Source: Acinetobacter brisouii CIP 110357 (GTDB taxonomy: Bacteria > Pseudomonadota > Gammaproteobacteria > Pseudomonadales > Moraxellaceae). Taken from it: DNA of 64,000 bases. The stretch is taken from NCBI RefSeq assembly GCF_000488275.1, contig NZ_KI530762.1, forward strand, positions 763,536-827,535, given 5' to 3'. The position numbers were made by a program, and so were the translations under genes. Every line of letters begins with the position of its first letter. Within the stretch, counting starts at the first letter, position 1. The notes under the pieces were generated by a model. That model saw only the letters and a list, made by a program, of their open reading frames with translations, was not told the DNA's origin and ran no database searches. Of this stretch, positions 18,165 through 27,121 are shown piece by piece.

Positions 18165-21005
18165 TTATGATGGTGTGAATTTACTGTGAAAAGTCTGTAA
18201 ATACTGGCTAGCATCCGCTTTATTGAGCGGTTTGGCATAATAAAAGCCTTGTGCAATGTCGCATTGTTTTTCACGTAAGAAATCGAGTTGTTCTTGTGTT
18301 TCAATTCCCTCAGCCACAATTTTTAGATCCATGGCTTTACCCATTGCAATAATCGCATTGATAATCGCATTGTGGCGTTTCATATGCATATTTTGCACAA
18401 AGCTTTTATCAATCTTTAAGACATCAAATGGAAACTCGGTTAAGTAAGCCATCGATGAATAACCAGTCCCAAAATCGTCTAAAGACAGTTGAATATGACG
18501 CTGCTTAAGCTGATGTAGCAGATTGTGAATATATTCACTATTTTCAATCAATGAAGCTTCAGTAATTTCAAACTCAACATATTTGCCTGCTACTTGGTAC
18601 TGGTTCAGCGCTGTATCAAGATGTTCGATGAGCTGCCCACGATACAACTGTTGAGCATCAATATTGATCGAAAGAAAAACCTCTGGTAGTCCTTGATCTT
18701 GCCATTCACGCAGTTGCGCAATGGCAGTAAATAAAACATATTCGCCAATATCAGAAATCAGACTGGTTTGCTGTGCCGCAGGTAAAAATTGGGTTGGATG
18801 CAATAAGCCTTTTTCAGGATGATTCCAACGAATCAGGGTTTCAAAACCTACGATTTGCTCGTTGTGAATATAGATCTTGGGTTGAAAATAAACTTCGAGT
18901 TCCTGATTACGTAGTGCTTGGCGTAATTCATTTTCCAGATTCACATCTTTTTCATACAGGCTGTCATGTGATTTGGTGTAGTACTGAATGGTATTGCCAC
19001 CTAAGCGACGCGCATGATTCAGTGCTTGTTGGGCGCAGTTGTTTAGCTGCTCAAACTGACTGGCGTGTTCAGGATAAATCGCCACACCAATTGATAACGT
19101 AATAATAAGCTCTTGTTCGGCAATCTTAACGGGCTGATTAAAATACTGACGAATCTGCTCACAGATCGTTTGGATACTGGGTTGTACATGATTGAGTTCA
19201 TACACAATGACAAAATCATCACGGTTCAAATAGGCAACCATTAACGCATTTGGATTACATAGACGCAGGCGCTGGGCCACGAGTTTGAGTAATTCTGATG
19301 TATTTTGGTTGCCTAGAAATTCATACAGTGCGGTAAAACGATCAATCGACAGACGAATAATGGCAAGTTGATGAATACTTTCACTGTTGGTAATTAAAAA
19401 TTGATAGATTTTATAGTTGTAATAAAAACGGTTCGGTAAATTGGTGACAATGTCGTAATTTTCCAGATAAGAAACGCGTCGCTCTTGTTGTTTGATCTTG
19501 GTCAGATCTGAAAAAATACCGACATAGTTGACAATCCGCTGTTTGCTATCCCGAATTGCATTGAGGCGTAAACGTAAGCTTAACTCTTTGCCTGAAATAA
19601 ATTTTTCTTCAAACTCAGCATCAAATTCAGCATTTTTGAGTAATTGTTCAGTAATTGAATAATGGAAGCTACGTTGTCGCGGGCGATAGTTATCCGTAAT
19701 TTCAAACAGCTGTTTTCCGAGAACCTGTTCAGGCGTTAAATTGGACAAGGTAAAGAAATAAGGATTGGCTTCGACATAGCGTAATTGTTCATCCAGCATC
19801 ACAATTCCTGTTTCAACATGCGTCATAATATTGGCCGCTTGCTGAATTCGATCATGATCCTGTTTCTGGCGATCAATATTTTGGAAAATACCGATCATGA
19901 CCATAGGTTTTGAGGTTGCTGGATTGTATTGAATGATTTTACCTCGGTTGATCACCCATACCCATTTATTATTTTCATCTTTAACACGGTATTCACACTC
20001 AAAAATTTCAGTTTCATGATTAAAGTGCTGATGCAGTTTCTCGATGCATAAGGGAATATCTTCTGGATGTAAGGCTTGGGTGAGGTCTTTTTCGAGTGAA
20101 CGGAATTCTAGTTTTTTAACATGGGTATTATTGATTTCAAATGTACCTTTAATCAGGTTCCATTCCCATGTATGTACTGAGGCAATCGAATTTGCCATTT
20201 CAATCGTTTGCTTTTGTTTTTCTAATGTATGTGTACGCTCATGAATAGTTTGCTCAAGAGATTGTGAGTATTCATGGAGTTGGTTTTCAATATTTTTTGA
20301 GTGCTGCATTTCCTGTTGTAATTCATTACAGACACGCTGTGAATATTGCACTTGCTGCTCGGCATCGTGAATCAGTTGCTCATTACGGATAAATAGTTTT
20401 GCCAGTTTTCGATGCATGCGGTTGAGAGCAAAAGCACTAATACAAATCACCACCAAAATAAAATCAAAAGCAAAATAAAATAACTGGTTAAAAATCTGCT
20501 GGTTGATCGGTTGCAGAAGCAAAATTGGCGCAATTGCAGGGATGAACACCAAGAAAAAATAAGATAAACGTTGGGTGAGATAGGTTAGGCTAAAAATTAA
20601 GCAATTCAGAATTAAGCTTAAAGATAGATATAACGTATCATAAAATAGAATTGAGTCATAATTGCTGGGTAAGTAAATGTGCAGCAAATAAACACCAGCT
20701 CCAATCGAACAGCCTGTTCCTATACTAATGAATTTATTGCTTAAATCAATGGTGATAATGCGAAACTTTTTTTTCCTCACAAAGTTGTGTAAGAACACAA
20801 AGCAGGGAATAAAAAATAGACTACTACACAGGGCCCAGATGCCGATGTAAGAGGCTTCATCTGGGTATCTCAAATAAAAATTTAAAAAAATAAAATTACA
20901 GACAATAAAGGTACTTACCAGCAAATAACGTAGATAGTGTGCTGATTTTTTAATCTGACTCGATACGATTTCTTTAGAAAAATCATCGTTTTGCATAAAT
21001 GGCAT
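18165..21005 (-). CDS. Membrane PAS-GGDEF-EAL cyclic di-GMP signalling protein
   Basis: About 946 residues from the preferred ATG at 21005. The longer frame up to 21188 overlaps the end of rsmE and is unlikely to be translated. The N-terminal 200 residues hold five or six membrane helices, followed by a coiled coil and two PAS/PAC-like regions (about 270-510). The GGDEF domain is degenerate, with the signature replaced by LNRDDF, so cyclase activity is unlikely. The EAL domain looks intact: FETLIRWNHP, SINIDAQQL, FEITEASL, LDDFGTGYSS, DKSFV and AEGIE. The protein is most likely a c-di-GMP phosphodiesterase, possibly activated through the degenerate GGDEF domain. No neighbouring gene reveals its target. 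Confidence 0.92.
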   Translation of the reverse strand: MPFMQNDDFSKEIVSSQIKKSAHYLRYLLVSTFIVCNFIFLNFYLRYPDEASYIGIWALCSSLFFIPCFVFLHNFVRKKKFRIITIDLSNKFISIGTGCSIGAGVYLLHIYLPSNYDSILFYDTLYLSLSLILNCLIFSLTYLTQRLSYFFLVFIPAIAPILLLQPINQQIFNQLFYFAFDFILVVICISAFALNRMHRKLAKLFIRNEQLIHDAEQQVQYSQRVCNELQQEMQHSKNIENQLHEYSQSLEQTIHERTHTLEKQKQTIEMANSIASVHTWEWNLIKGTFEINNTHVKKLEFRSLEKDLTQALHPEDIPLCIEKLHQHFNHETEIFECEYRVKDENNKWVWVINRGKIIQYNPATSKPMVMIGIFQNIDRQKQDHDRIQQAANIMTHVETGIVMLDEQLRYVEANPYFFTLSNLTPEQVLGKQLFEITDNYRPRQRSFHYSITEQLLKNAEFDAEFEEKFISGKELSLRLRLNAIRDSKQRIVNYVGIFSDLTKIKQQERRVSYLENYDIVTNLPNRFYYNYKIYQFLITNSESIHQLAIIRLSIDRFTALYEFLGNQNTSELLKLVAQRLRLCNPNALMVAYLNRDDFVIVYELNHVQPSIQTICEQIRQYFNQPVKIAEQELIITLSIGVAIYPEHASQFEQLNNCAQQALNHARRLGGNTIQYYTKSHDSLYEKDVNLENELRQALRNQELEVYFQPKIYIHNEQIVGFETLIRWNHPEKGLLHPTQFLPAAQQTSLISDIGEYVLFTAIAQLREWQDQGLPEVFLSINIDAQQLYRGQLIEHLDTALNQYQVAGKYVEFEITEASLIENSEYIHNLLHQLKQRHIQLSLDDFGTGYSSMAYLTEFPFDVLKIDKSFVQNMHMKRHNAIINAIIAMGKAMDLKIVAEGIETQEQLDFLREKQCDIAQGFYYAKPLNKADASQYLQTFHSKFTPS

Positions 21006-21112
21006 TCGAAGTCCGCTTTCATCAACGAAATAGCAAGTAATCGTATTAACATAGTATTGTTTAATGCAAATGTATATGTCTGAATACGATAGAAATGTGA
21101 TTTTTTTATGTG

Positions 21113-21826
21113 CTATAAAATATAATTTAATATAGCTAAAGCGACAACGGGCGCTGTTTCGGTACGCAATACACGCTCGCCAATACACCAGTTTTTAAAC
21201 CCAGCAGCATTTGCCTGGGCAATCTCATCCTGACTGAGACCACCTTCAGGGCCAATCAATAGCGCAAGGTCAGGCGTAGCCTGTTTAGCGATATCAAAAG
21301 CGTCCGTATCGGGTGCAAGTACGAGCTTGGTAGCAGGTAGGGAGAGGCTAAACCATTCTTGTAATGAAATGGGTGCAAGCACTTCAGGCACAATATTTAA
21401 GCCACACTGTTCGCATGCTGCAATTGCAATGGCTTGCCAGTGATCGATTTTTTTCTGATCGCGGTCATATTTCAGGCGCATTTCACAGCGTTCGCTGGTC
21501 AGAAGTTGAATTTTGTGTACACCGAGCTCAGTGGCTTTTTGAATCGCATAATCCATGCGATCACCTTTGCTCATCACTTGTCCGAGCACAACCTGAAAGT
21601 TCGGAGTGCGGTTAGCTGGTTCAAAAGATAGAACCTGAATAGAAGCATTCTTTTTATTAATTTCGGTGAGTTCAACCAAATACTCGCCACCTTGTCCATT
21701 AAACAAGATGGCTTGATCGTTTAATTTTGCACGCAAAACGCGAACCCAATGATGAAACACCACTTCAGTTAACTCAATAGACTGACCCACTGTTAATGAT
21801 GCTTCAATAAAAAAACGATTACTCAT
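21113..21826 (-). CDS. rsmE: 16S rRNA (uracil-1498-N3)-methyltransferase
   Basis: 237 residues of the SPOUT superfamily. The N-terminal PUA-like part is followed by the SAM-binding trefoil-knot region. That region has VLGQVMSKGDRMDYAIQKATELG, LLIGPEGGLSQDEI and LGERVLRTETAPVVAL, the knot signature. It methylates U1498 in the 30S subunit. It lies between metF and the cyclic di-GMP gene on the same strand, with a short gap to metF. Length and motifs are complete. Confidence 0.95.
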   Translation of the reverse strand: MSNRFFIEASLTVGQSIELTEVVFHHWVRVLRAKLNDQAILFNGQGGEYLVELTEINKKNASIQVLSFEPANRTPNFQVVLGQVMSKGDRMDYAIQKATELGVHKIQLLTSERCEMRLKYDRDQKKIDHWQAIAIAACEQCGLNIVPEVLAPISLQEWFSLSLPATKLVLAPDTDAFDIAKQATPDLALLIGPEGGLSQDEIAQANAAGFKNWCIGERVLRTETAPVVALAILNYIL

Positions 21827-21848
21827 AGGGCTCGTGACCTGTTACAAA

Positions 21849-22685
21849 TTAAGCGAGTCCAAGATCCGTCACAAGCTGACGATTTGGCTGGATATGGTTC
21901 ATGGTATAAAAATGCAGGCTTGGCGCACCACCAGCAATCAGACGTTCACAAAGCTTGACGACAACTTCGTGACCAAATGCCTGAATACTCTTGCTGTCAT
22001 CACCATAAGCTTGAAGTTGCTTACGAATCCAGCGAGGAATTTCTGCACCTGTTCCATCAGCAAAGCGAATCAGGTTGCTGGCATTGGTGATTGGCATGAT
22101 GCCTGGTGCAACTGGAATATGCACACCCAGTTTGGCAATACGTTCGATAAAATAGAAGTATGCATCTGGATTAAAGAAAAACTGGGTAATCGCTGAATTG
22201 GCACCTGCATGCACTTTTTCTGCAAAGCGTTGAATGTCGAGGTCAAAACTTTCAGCTTGCGGATGCATTTCAGGATATGCTGCCACTTCAATTTTAAAGT
22301 GATCGCCAGAATGTTCACGAATAAAGCGAACCAAGTCTTGTGCATAAGGCAGTTCGCCTAAACCCACCTGACCTGATGGTAAATCACCACGCAATGCCAC
22401 AATACGGTCAATCCCTTGAGATTTATATAAATCTAAAAGTTCAGCAATACGGGCTTTGTCATCACCAATACATGACAAGTGCGGTGCTACAGGTGTGCCT
22501 TTACCGTTAAAGTCACTGATAGCAGCAAGCGTACGTTCGCGAGTCGAACCACCTGCACCATAAGTGATGGAGAAAAATTCTGGATTTAGTTGCTGTAGGT
22601 CTTGATGTACAGCGCGAAGTTTTTCGGCACCAGCATCAGTTTTTGGTGGGAAAAATTCAAAGGAAATCGGTACACGTTTAGTCAT
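21849..22685 (-). CDS. metF: 5,10-methylenetetrahydrofolate reductase
   Basis: 278 residues, a TIM-barrel flavoenzyme making 5-methyltetrahydrofolate for methionine synthesis. Family segments include ISFEFFPPKTD at the start, TYGAGGSTRERT, HLSCIGD, ALRGDLP, VAAYPEMHP and ITQFFFNPDAY. The start at 22685 is chosen for the AAGGA six bases upstream; an in-frame ATG at 22703 adds six residues. It lies downstream of ahcY on the same strand, a methyl-cycle pairing. About 160 bp of repeat-like sequence separates the two genes. Confidence 0.95.
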   Translation of the reverse strand: MTKRVPISFEFFPPKTDAGAEKLRAVHQDLQQLNPEFFSITYGAGGSTRERTLAAISDFNGKGTPVAPHLSCIGDDKARIAELLDLYKSQGIDRIVALRGDLPSGQVGLGELPYAQDLVRFIREHSGDHFKIEVAAYPEMHPQAESFDLDIQRFAEKVHAGANSAITQFFFNPDAYFYFIERIAKLGVHIPVAPGIMPITNASNLIRFADGTGAEIPRWIRKQLQAYGDDSKSIQAFGHEVVVKLCERLIAGGAPSLHFYTMNHIQPNRQLVTDLGLA

Positions 22686-22721
22686 TTCAAATCCTTTTAT
22701 CAATACTGTTCTTGAATATTG

Positions 22722-22842
22722 ATCCTCATCCTAACCATCTCCCTGCACAAAAAAATCAGCGTGGCTTTTATGCTTTGTGCAGGAGAAGACCTACCTCAAT
22801 CAGGGAAGTGCCTCTCCTAAACAGAGGAGGCTAGGAGAGGTC
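22722..22842. repeat. REP/MITE-like inverted-repeat element between ahcY and metF
   Basis: The ends CCTCATCCTAACC (near 22724) and GGCTAGGAGAGG (near 22830) are imperfect inverted repeats. Inside are CTGCACAAA / TTTGTGCAG (about 22743-22783) and CCTCTCCT / AGGAGAGG (about 22811-22840). There is no ORF. The composition and nested hairpins resemble dispersed intergenic repeats. Copies elsewhere in the genome cannot be checked from this window. Confidence 0.55.
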
Positions 22843-22848
22843 TAAAAC

Positions 22849-24231
22849 TTAGTATTTGTAAGTGTCAGATTTGAATGGACCTTCAACAGGTACACCGAGG
22901 TAATCTGCTTGTACTTGAGTCAATTGAGTCAATACACCGCCAAAACCTGCAACCATCGCTGCGGCAACTTCTTCATCCAGTTTTTTCGGAAGAAGTTCAA
23001 CACGGATGTGCGCTGGTTTTTCTGCTGCAGGAAGATCAGCAAATTTTTCAGCAAATAAATGCATTTGAGCTAAAACTTGGTTAGCAAAAGAACCATCCAT
23101 CACACGTGATGGGTGACCTGTTGCATTACCAAGGTTTACCAGACGACCTTCAGATAACAAGATCAGGTAATCATTTTCATTTTCTGAGCGATATACTTGG
23201 TGTACTTGAGGTTTTACTTCAACCCATTTGTAACTACGTAAGTAGTTGGTGTCGATTTCAGTGTCAAAGTGACCGATGTTACATACGACAGCACCTGCTT
23301 TTAAGGTATCCAACATTGCTGAATCACAAACGTGATAGTTACCTGTAGTCGTTACGATCAAGTCAGTGTTTTCTAGTAAATCAAGATTGATGTCTTCTTT
23401 TTTGCCTGTTTGTACGCCATTTTTGTATGGAGAAACGACTTCGTAGCCGTCCATGCAAGCTTGCATTGCACAAATTGGGTCAACTTCAGTGACACGAACG
23501 ATCATGCCTTCTTGACGTAAAGATTGAGCAGAACCTTTACCCACGTCACCGTAACCAATCACTAATGCACGGCGACCAGAAAGCAACATGTCTGTACCAC
23601 GTTTGATGGCGTCATTGAGTGAGTGACGGCAACCGTATTTGTTGTCATTTTTAGACTTGGTAACAGAGTCGTTGACGTTGATTGCAGGAACTTTCAACGT
23701 ACCATCACGGAACATTTCGTGAAGACGTTGTACACCTGTTGTAGTTTCTTCAGTAATGCCGTGGATACGCTCAAGAAGTGCTGGGTATTTGTCATGAACA
23801 AGTGCAGTCAAGTCGCCGCCATCGTCCAAGATCATGTTGGCATCCCAAGGTGTGCCATTGACATTGATTTGTTGCTCTAAGCACCAGTTGTATTCTTCTT
23901 CAGTTTCGCCTTTCCAAGCAAAAACTGGAATACCGCGTGCAGCGATTGCAGCAGCAGCGTGGTCTTGAGTCGAGAAAATGTTACATGACGTCCAGCGAAC
24001 TTCTGCGCCCAATTCAACCAGAGTTTCAATCAAAACAGCAGTTTGAATGGTCATGTGGATACAGCCAAGAATTTTGGCACCTGCAAGTGGTTTTGCAGCA
24101 GCATAGCGCTTACGCAAGCCGATCAAGGCTGGCATTTCAGCTTCAGCAAGTTTGATTTCTTTACGACCGTAGTCAGCAAGATTGATATCGGCAACTTTAT
24201 AATCAGTAAATGAAGCATTAACCGCGTTCAT
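22849..24231 (-). CDS. ahcY: Adenosylhomocysteinase (SAH hydrolase)
   Basis: 460 residues. It splits S-adenosylhomocysteine into adenosine and homocysteine, removing the inhibitory product of methylation reactions. Family segments are [16 protein letters not shown], the substrate-site region [15 protein letters not shown], the NAD-binding [11 protein letters not shown], and the C-terminal KSDTYKY with the conserved Lys and Tyr. The start at 24231 has AAGGAG eight bases upstream; the in-frame ATG at 24267 lies within the structured leader and is rejected. Expression is probably controlled by the SAH riboswitch just upstream. Confidence 0.97.
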   Translation of the reverse strand: MNAVNASFTDYKVADINLADYGRKEIKLAEAEMPALIGLRKRYAAAKPLAGAKILGCIHMTIQTAVLIETLVELGAEVRWTSCNIFSTQDHAAAAIAARGIPVFAWKGETEEEYNWCLEQQINVNGTPWDANMILDDGGDLTALVHDKYPALLERIHGITEETTTGVQRLHEMFRDGTLKVPAINVNDSVTKSKNDNKYGCRHSLNDAIKRGTDMLLSGRRALVIGYGDVGKGSAQSLRQEGMIVRVTEVDPICAMQACMDGYEVVSPYKNGVQTGKKEDINLDLLENTDLIVTTTGNYHVCDSAMLDTLKAGAVVCNIGHFDTEIDTNYLRSYKWVEVKPQVHQVYRSENENDYLILLSEGRLVNLGNATGHPSRVMDGSFANQVLAQMHLFAEKFADLPAAEKPAHIRVELLPKKLDEEVAAAMVAGFGGVLTQLTQVQADYLGVPVEGPFKSDTYKY

Positions 24232-24307
24232 CACGATCTCCTTTTTAATAAAACAATTGTTGATCATTCAGTTCGCGGATGCCGTTGTTGGTTAAAAGAA
24301 TATTTAA

Positions 24308-24372
24308 CCGATCGTCGAGCCTGGCGCTTTTACATTTTGTGCCTGTAAAACGTCGCAGCATCCCTCGACTAG
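24308..24372 (-). promoter_or_regulatory. S-adenosylhomocysteine (SAH) riboswitch
   Basis: On the minus strand the leader carries GUCGAGGGAUGCUGCGACG and, 3' of it, GCGCCAGGCUCGACG. These match the conserved core of SAH riboswitches (GAGG..GCUGCGAC..CCAGGCUCG). P1 forms between GUCGAG and CUCGAC, and a second stem between UUUUACA and UGUAAAA. It lies about 80-140 nt before the ahcY ATG, the usual gene for this class. The assignment is by eye, without a covariance-model search. Confidence 0.88.
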
Positions 24373-24378
24373 CGAAGT

Positions 24379-24407
24379 ATTGTACTTGGATTCTAAAAGT
24401 CTTCCAA
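24379..24407 (-). promoter_or_regulatory. Sigma-70 promoter of ahcY
   Basis: TTGGAA (24407-24402) and TACAAT (24384-24379) are separated by exactly 17 bp. Initiation near 24372 would start the RNA at the riboswitch P1 stem. Confidence 0.7.
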
Positions 24408-24423
24408 GTTGAAAGATGCAATA

Positions 24424-25278
24424 TTATTTGTTTTCCTCAAGTTGAGTTTGTAGTTGATCAAAAGCTTCCCAACCATTTTGGGTTAATTTAAATAGTTTCC
24501 CTTCATAATCATCTTCAATTAATCCAAGTTTTTCTAAATTCTTAATTGCGGATTTCCATGTTGAAATTTCTCTTTGCCCGTTTAAATTGAGCTGTAAATC
24601 ACCAGCATAGAGATTTGTAGTATCAATATTTTCAAGGAATTGAATATCACTTTCTGATTCGCCAGCATTGAGAAGAATCTGAATCATTTCTTCACTGGGT
24701 TGTATCGTTTGGTTTGAAGGTATTGGACTAACTGAATTAGAAGAATTCAAATTGTTGATAATTTCTTGGATATATTCATTATCTCGTATATGAAGAGTGA
24801 GATGATTTTTAATATTTTCTTTAAAACCTGCTAATTCTCTATAGAAATTTAGGACTCCACTGGGTTTCCACTCATTAATTTGGGTCTGTAATTTAGAGTA
24901 TTGATCCGTAATTTGGCTTGGTGGAATTGGTCGATCACAGATATAAAGGCATGTAAGTTTTTTAGATGTGATATGTTTTGAAATTTCCTCAACAGTGCCG
25001 CTAACATAATCACCTGTAGGTGTTCCTAAACGTGTCCAAAATATTCCAATTAAAATATCTGAATTTTCTAAAATTCTTTTATTAATAATTTCTTGTGGCC
25101 TATCTCCCATTTCAGGGGCAACATGCGTTTCCCAACCTACTGGGTTGAGCATAATACCAAATTGTTTTGAATGAATGGCATTCCACTCATAGATTGCATC
25201 GCGAACCAATTGTCTTTCTTCTGCTACATCACTTGGTGAGGCGATCATGACATTTAAAATTATTGCTTGGTGTGCCAT
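24424..25278 (-). CDS. DUF4062 (TIR-like) protein with C-terminal winged-helix-like region
   Basis: 284 residues. The first 150 match the DUF4062 type: VMIASPSDVAEERQLV, a central VGWETHVAPEMGDRPQEIIN, then DILIGIFWTRLGTP and SGTVEEI. The fold is related to TIR-type Rossmann domains, and some relatives act in phage defence or stress signalling. Residues from about 200 (EEMIQILLNAGESE) to the end include a segment (STWKSAIKNLEKLGLIEDD) that reads like a small winged helix. The function is unknown. It is a single gene between the ahcY leader and an acyltransferase pseudogene, in AT-richer DNA, consistent with an accessory insertion. Confidence 0.75.
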   Translation of the reverse strand: MAHQAIILNVMIASPSDVAEERQLVRDAIYEWNAIHSKQFGIMLNPVGWETHVAPEMGDRPQEIINKRILENSDILIGIFWTRLGTPTGDYVSGTVEEISKHITSKKLTCLYICDRPIPPSQITDQYSKLQTQINEWKPSGVLNFYRELAGFKENIKNHLTLHIRDNEYIQEIINNLNSSNSVSPIPSNQTIQPSEEMIQILLNAGESESDIQFLENIDTTNLYAGDLQLNLNGQREISTWKSAIKNLEKLGLIEDDYEGKLFKLTQNGWEAFDQLQTQLEENK

Positions 25279-25372
25279 TTTTTAATTTTCTAAGATGAAT
25301 GACTTTAAATATATCAGGATTTTTATGAAAGAATTAGCTTGAAATTAAAATGATTTTTTATAAGAATTTTAT

Positions 25373-25402
25373 AAAAAGCAGACCTCCAAAGATCTGCTTT
25401 TT
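25373..25402. terminator. Bidirectional intrinsic terminator
   Basis: AAAAAGCAGA / TCTGCTTTTT with a 10-nt loop. In the minus direction it ends transcription through the acyltransferase pseudogene before the DUF4062 gene. Confidence 0.75.
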
Positions 25403-25435
25403 CCCTGACTTTTAAAAATACTTCAAAATTTCAAT

Positions 25436-25974
25436 CTATTTATTGGCATGCTTGAATTTTGAAAATGCCTGAACTGCAGGATACAGCGCGACCAGTAAAA
25501 TCAGCATGATCAACCATAAGTAACTCATCTGATTAACACCGAAATATTGCCCTTGATTCGTTCCCCAAATCTGTACTGCTATCACATAGAGAAATTTCAG
25601 CATATATAAATGCAGAATATAAAAAAACATCGGGACAGAACCCAATACAATCAATGGTTTTTCCCATGGGGATTGTTCAACTTTGCTCAGCGCCAATAAA
25701 ATTAAGACGTCTACACTTGTATGCATTTCAGGTCATATTTTTGCTGATAAAGAAAGACAGGTAGTCCTGTGAGCAACTCAAAAACAGGTGCACACAGATG
25801 CGCCAAAGAACGGCTGAGAAATAGGGTAGGTTCAACCTCTTAGACTTGCATCGGGTCGGAAACTTGATGGTGTAGAAAAAAGGTTTCGCGAACGTGATCG
25901 AGCATCATAATAATGATGACCAATCCACGCAGCGCATCGATTGCCTGTAGGCGCTGTGAAGAAATAACTGACAT
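25436..25974 (-). pseudogene. Degenerate membrane acyltransferase (DUF1624/HGSNAT-like)
   Basis: The minus strand from 25974 reads as a normal family N-terminus, QAIDALRGLVIIIMMLDHVRE, then hits an in-frame TAG-type stop after about 45 codons. The same frame continues as HLCAPVFELLTGLPVFLY. Near 25730 it jumps to another frame that gives only the C-terminal two membrane helices (MFFYILHLYMLKFLYV and LWLIMLILLVALYPAV). The middle, normally some 180 residues, is deleted. There is no working product; the open 96-residue C-terminal frame is a remnant. Confidence 0.8.
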
Positions 25975-26111
25975 AGAAATAAAGTAAAAAAATAAACGTT
26001 ATAGTTATGTTATAAAATCATATTTTAAATCCAATCAGAAAAACAAAGCATGTGGTGAATACAGAGCTTTTCGGCTAAAGTGCAACATCAAAATAAAAAG
26101 AGTGCTCGTAG

Positions 26112-27065
26112 ATGACCAATAAATGGATAATTTTATTTGGATTACTTTCTATCCAACAGGCAGTTGCCAATGACAGTGCAGGTTATGTGGCAACTGGTGG
26201 GGCGCAGTATGTGAAAAATCCCAATATTGCTATGCAAACCGAAGACTTATTGATTAGTCAGAAACAGGTTCGAGTCGATTATCAATTTAAAAATCTCACC
26301 AATCATCCAATCACCGAAAACATTTTATTTCCTTTGCCTTTGGTGGAAAGTTGGCATGATAGCGACTACGCAGACACCGCAGATTTGGTCAAAAGTTTTA
26401 AAGTGTGGTCGAATGGAAAGCAGATTTCGCCACAGGTTCATGTCCGTGCTTTTCTACCTCAGCTTAAATCTGTAAATGATGTTAGAGAAAATGCACCGAT
26501 GATTGATGTGACTGCGGAGTTAAAAGTCTGTGGTTGGTCGGATGATGAGATCATGAGTCCGTGGACAGAAAAATATGATGTATCGGAGTTAAATCGGAAA
26601 ATGTTGCACTGTCAGCAACCGAAACTGCAAAAACTGTTGAAATTGAATGAAGATGTTTGGTGGCAGTCACAAATTATTTATAGCTGGCAGCAGACTTTTT
26701 TACCCAACCAAGTCACACGAGTTCGGCATCAATACACGCCATTGTTAGGTGGTTCGGTATATTTAGATCCAGAAAAAGCAAAGTCAGTGTGTGTTGACGA
26801 CAACCTGAAAAAGGTTTTACGCAAAATGGGTAATCCAACGCCTAACTATCTTGAGATGGGTTATATTTTAAAAACAGGTGCAAACTGGGCAAAACCGATT
26901 GAACGCTTTAATTTGACCATTGAGAAACAGCCAAACCAGTTTGTGTCATTGTGTTGGAAAGGACAATTGAAAAAAGTGAGTGCGACACAGTTTAAGGCGA
27001 CTGAGCAAAACTTTGTTCCCAAGCAGGATATTCAACTTATTTTTATAGACAAACCAAGCCCTTAA
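26112..27065 (+). CDS. Secreted DUF4424-type protein
   Basis: 317 residues with an N-terminal signal peptide (positive start, hydrophobic core LFGLLSIQQA, cleavage near VAND). The mature start (NDSAGYVATGGAQYVKNPNIAMQTEDLLIS) and the following VRVDYQFKNLTNHPITENILFPLP match the DUF4424 family of periplasmic proteins of unknown function. Several cysteines (about residues 145, 170, 224 and 278) could form disulfides. It stands alone, followed by a long palindrome. No function is claimed. Confidence 0.8.
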   Translation: MTNKWIILFGLLSIQQAVANDSAGYVATGGAQYVKNPNIAMQTEDLLISQKQVRVDYQFKNLTNHPITENILFPLPLVESWHDSDYADTADLVKSFKVWSNGKQISPQVHVRAFLPQLKSVNDVRENAPMIDVTAELKVCGWSDDEIMSPWTEKYDVSELNRKMLHCQQPKLQKLLKLNEDVWWQSQIIYSWQQTFLPNQVTRVRHQYTPLLGGSVYLDPEKAKSVCVDDNLKKVLRKMGNPTPNYLEMGYILKTGANWAKPIERFNLTIEKQPNQFVSLCWKGQLKKVSATQFKATEQNFVPKQDIQLIFIDKPSP

Positions 27066-27071
27066 AAATGC

Positions 27072-27115
27072 AGATAGACATCTTTGCACCAAAAAAATAA
27101 CAAAGATGTCTATCT
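27072..27115. terminator. Perfect 15-bp inverted repeat between convergent genes
   Basis: AGATAGACATCTTTG / CAAAGATGTCTATCT around an A-rich 14-nt loop. It sits between convergent genes with short T runs on the outer sides. It is probably a bidirectional terminator, although the T-tracts are weak. Confidence 0.55.
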
Positions 27116-27121
27116 CAATCA

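Noticed and set aside
21006..21188. N-terminal extension of the cyclic di-GMP protein
   Set aside because: It overlaps the end of rsmE in another frame, reads as cysteine- and tyrosine-rich non-family sequence, and the ATG at 21005 gives a sensible start.
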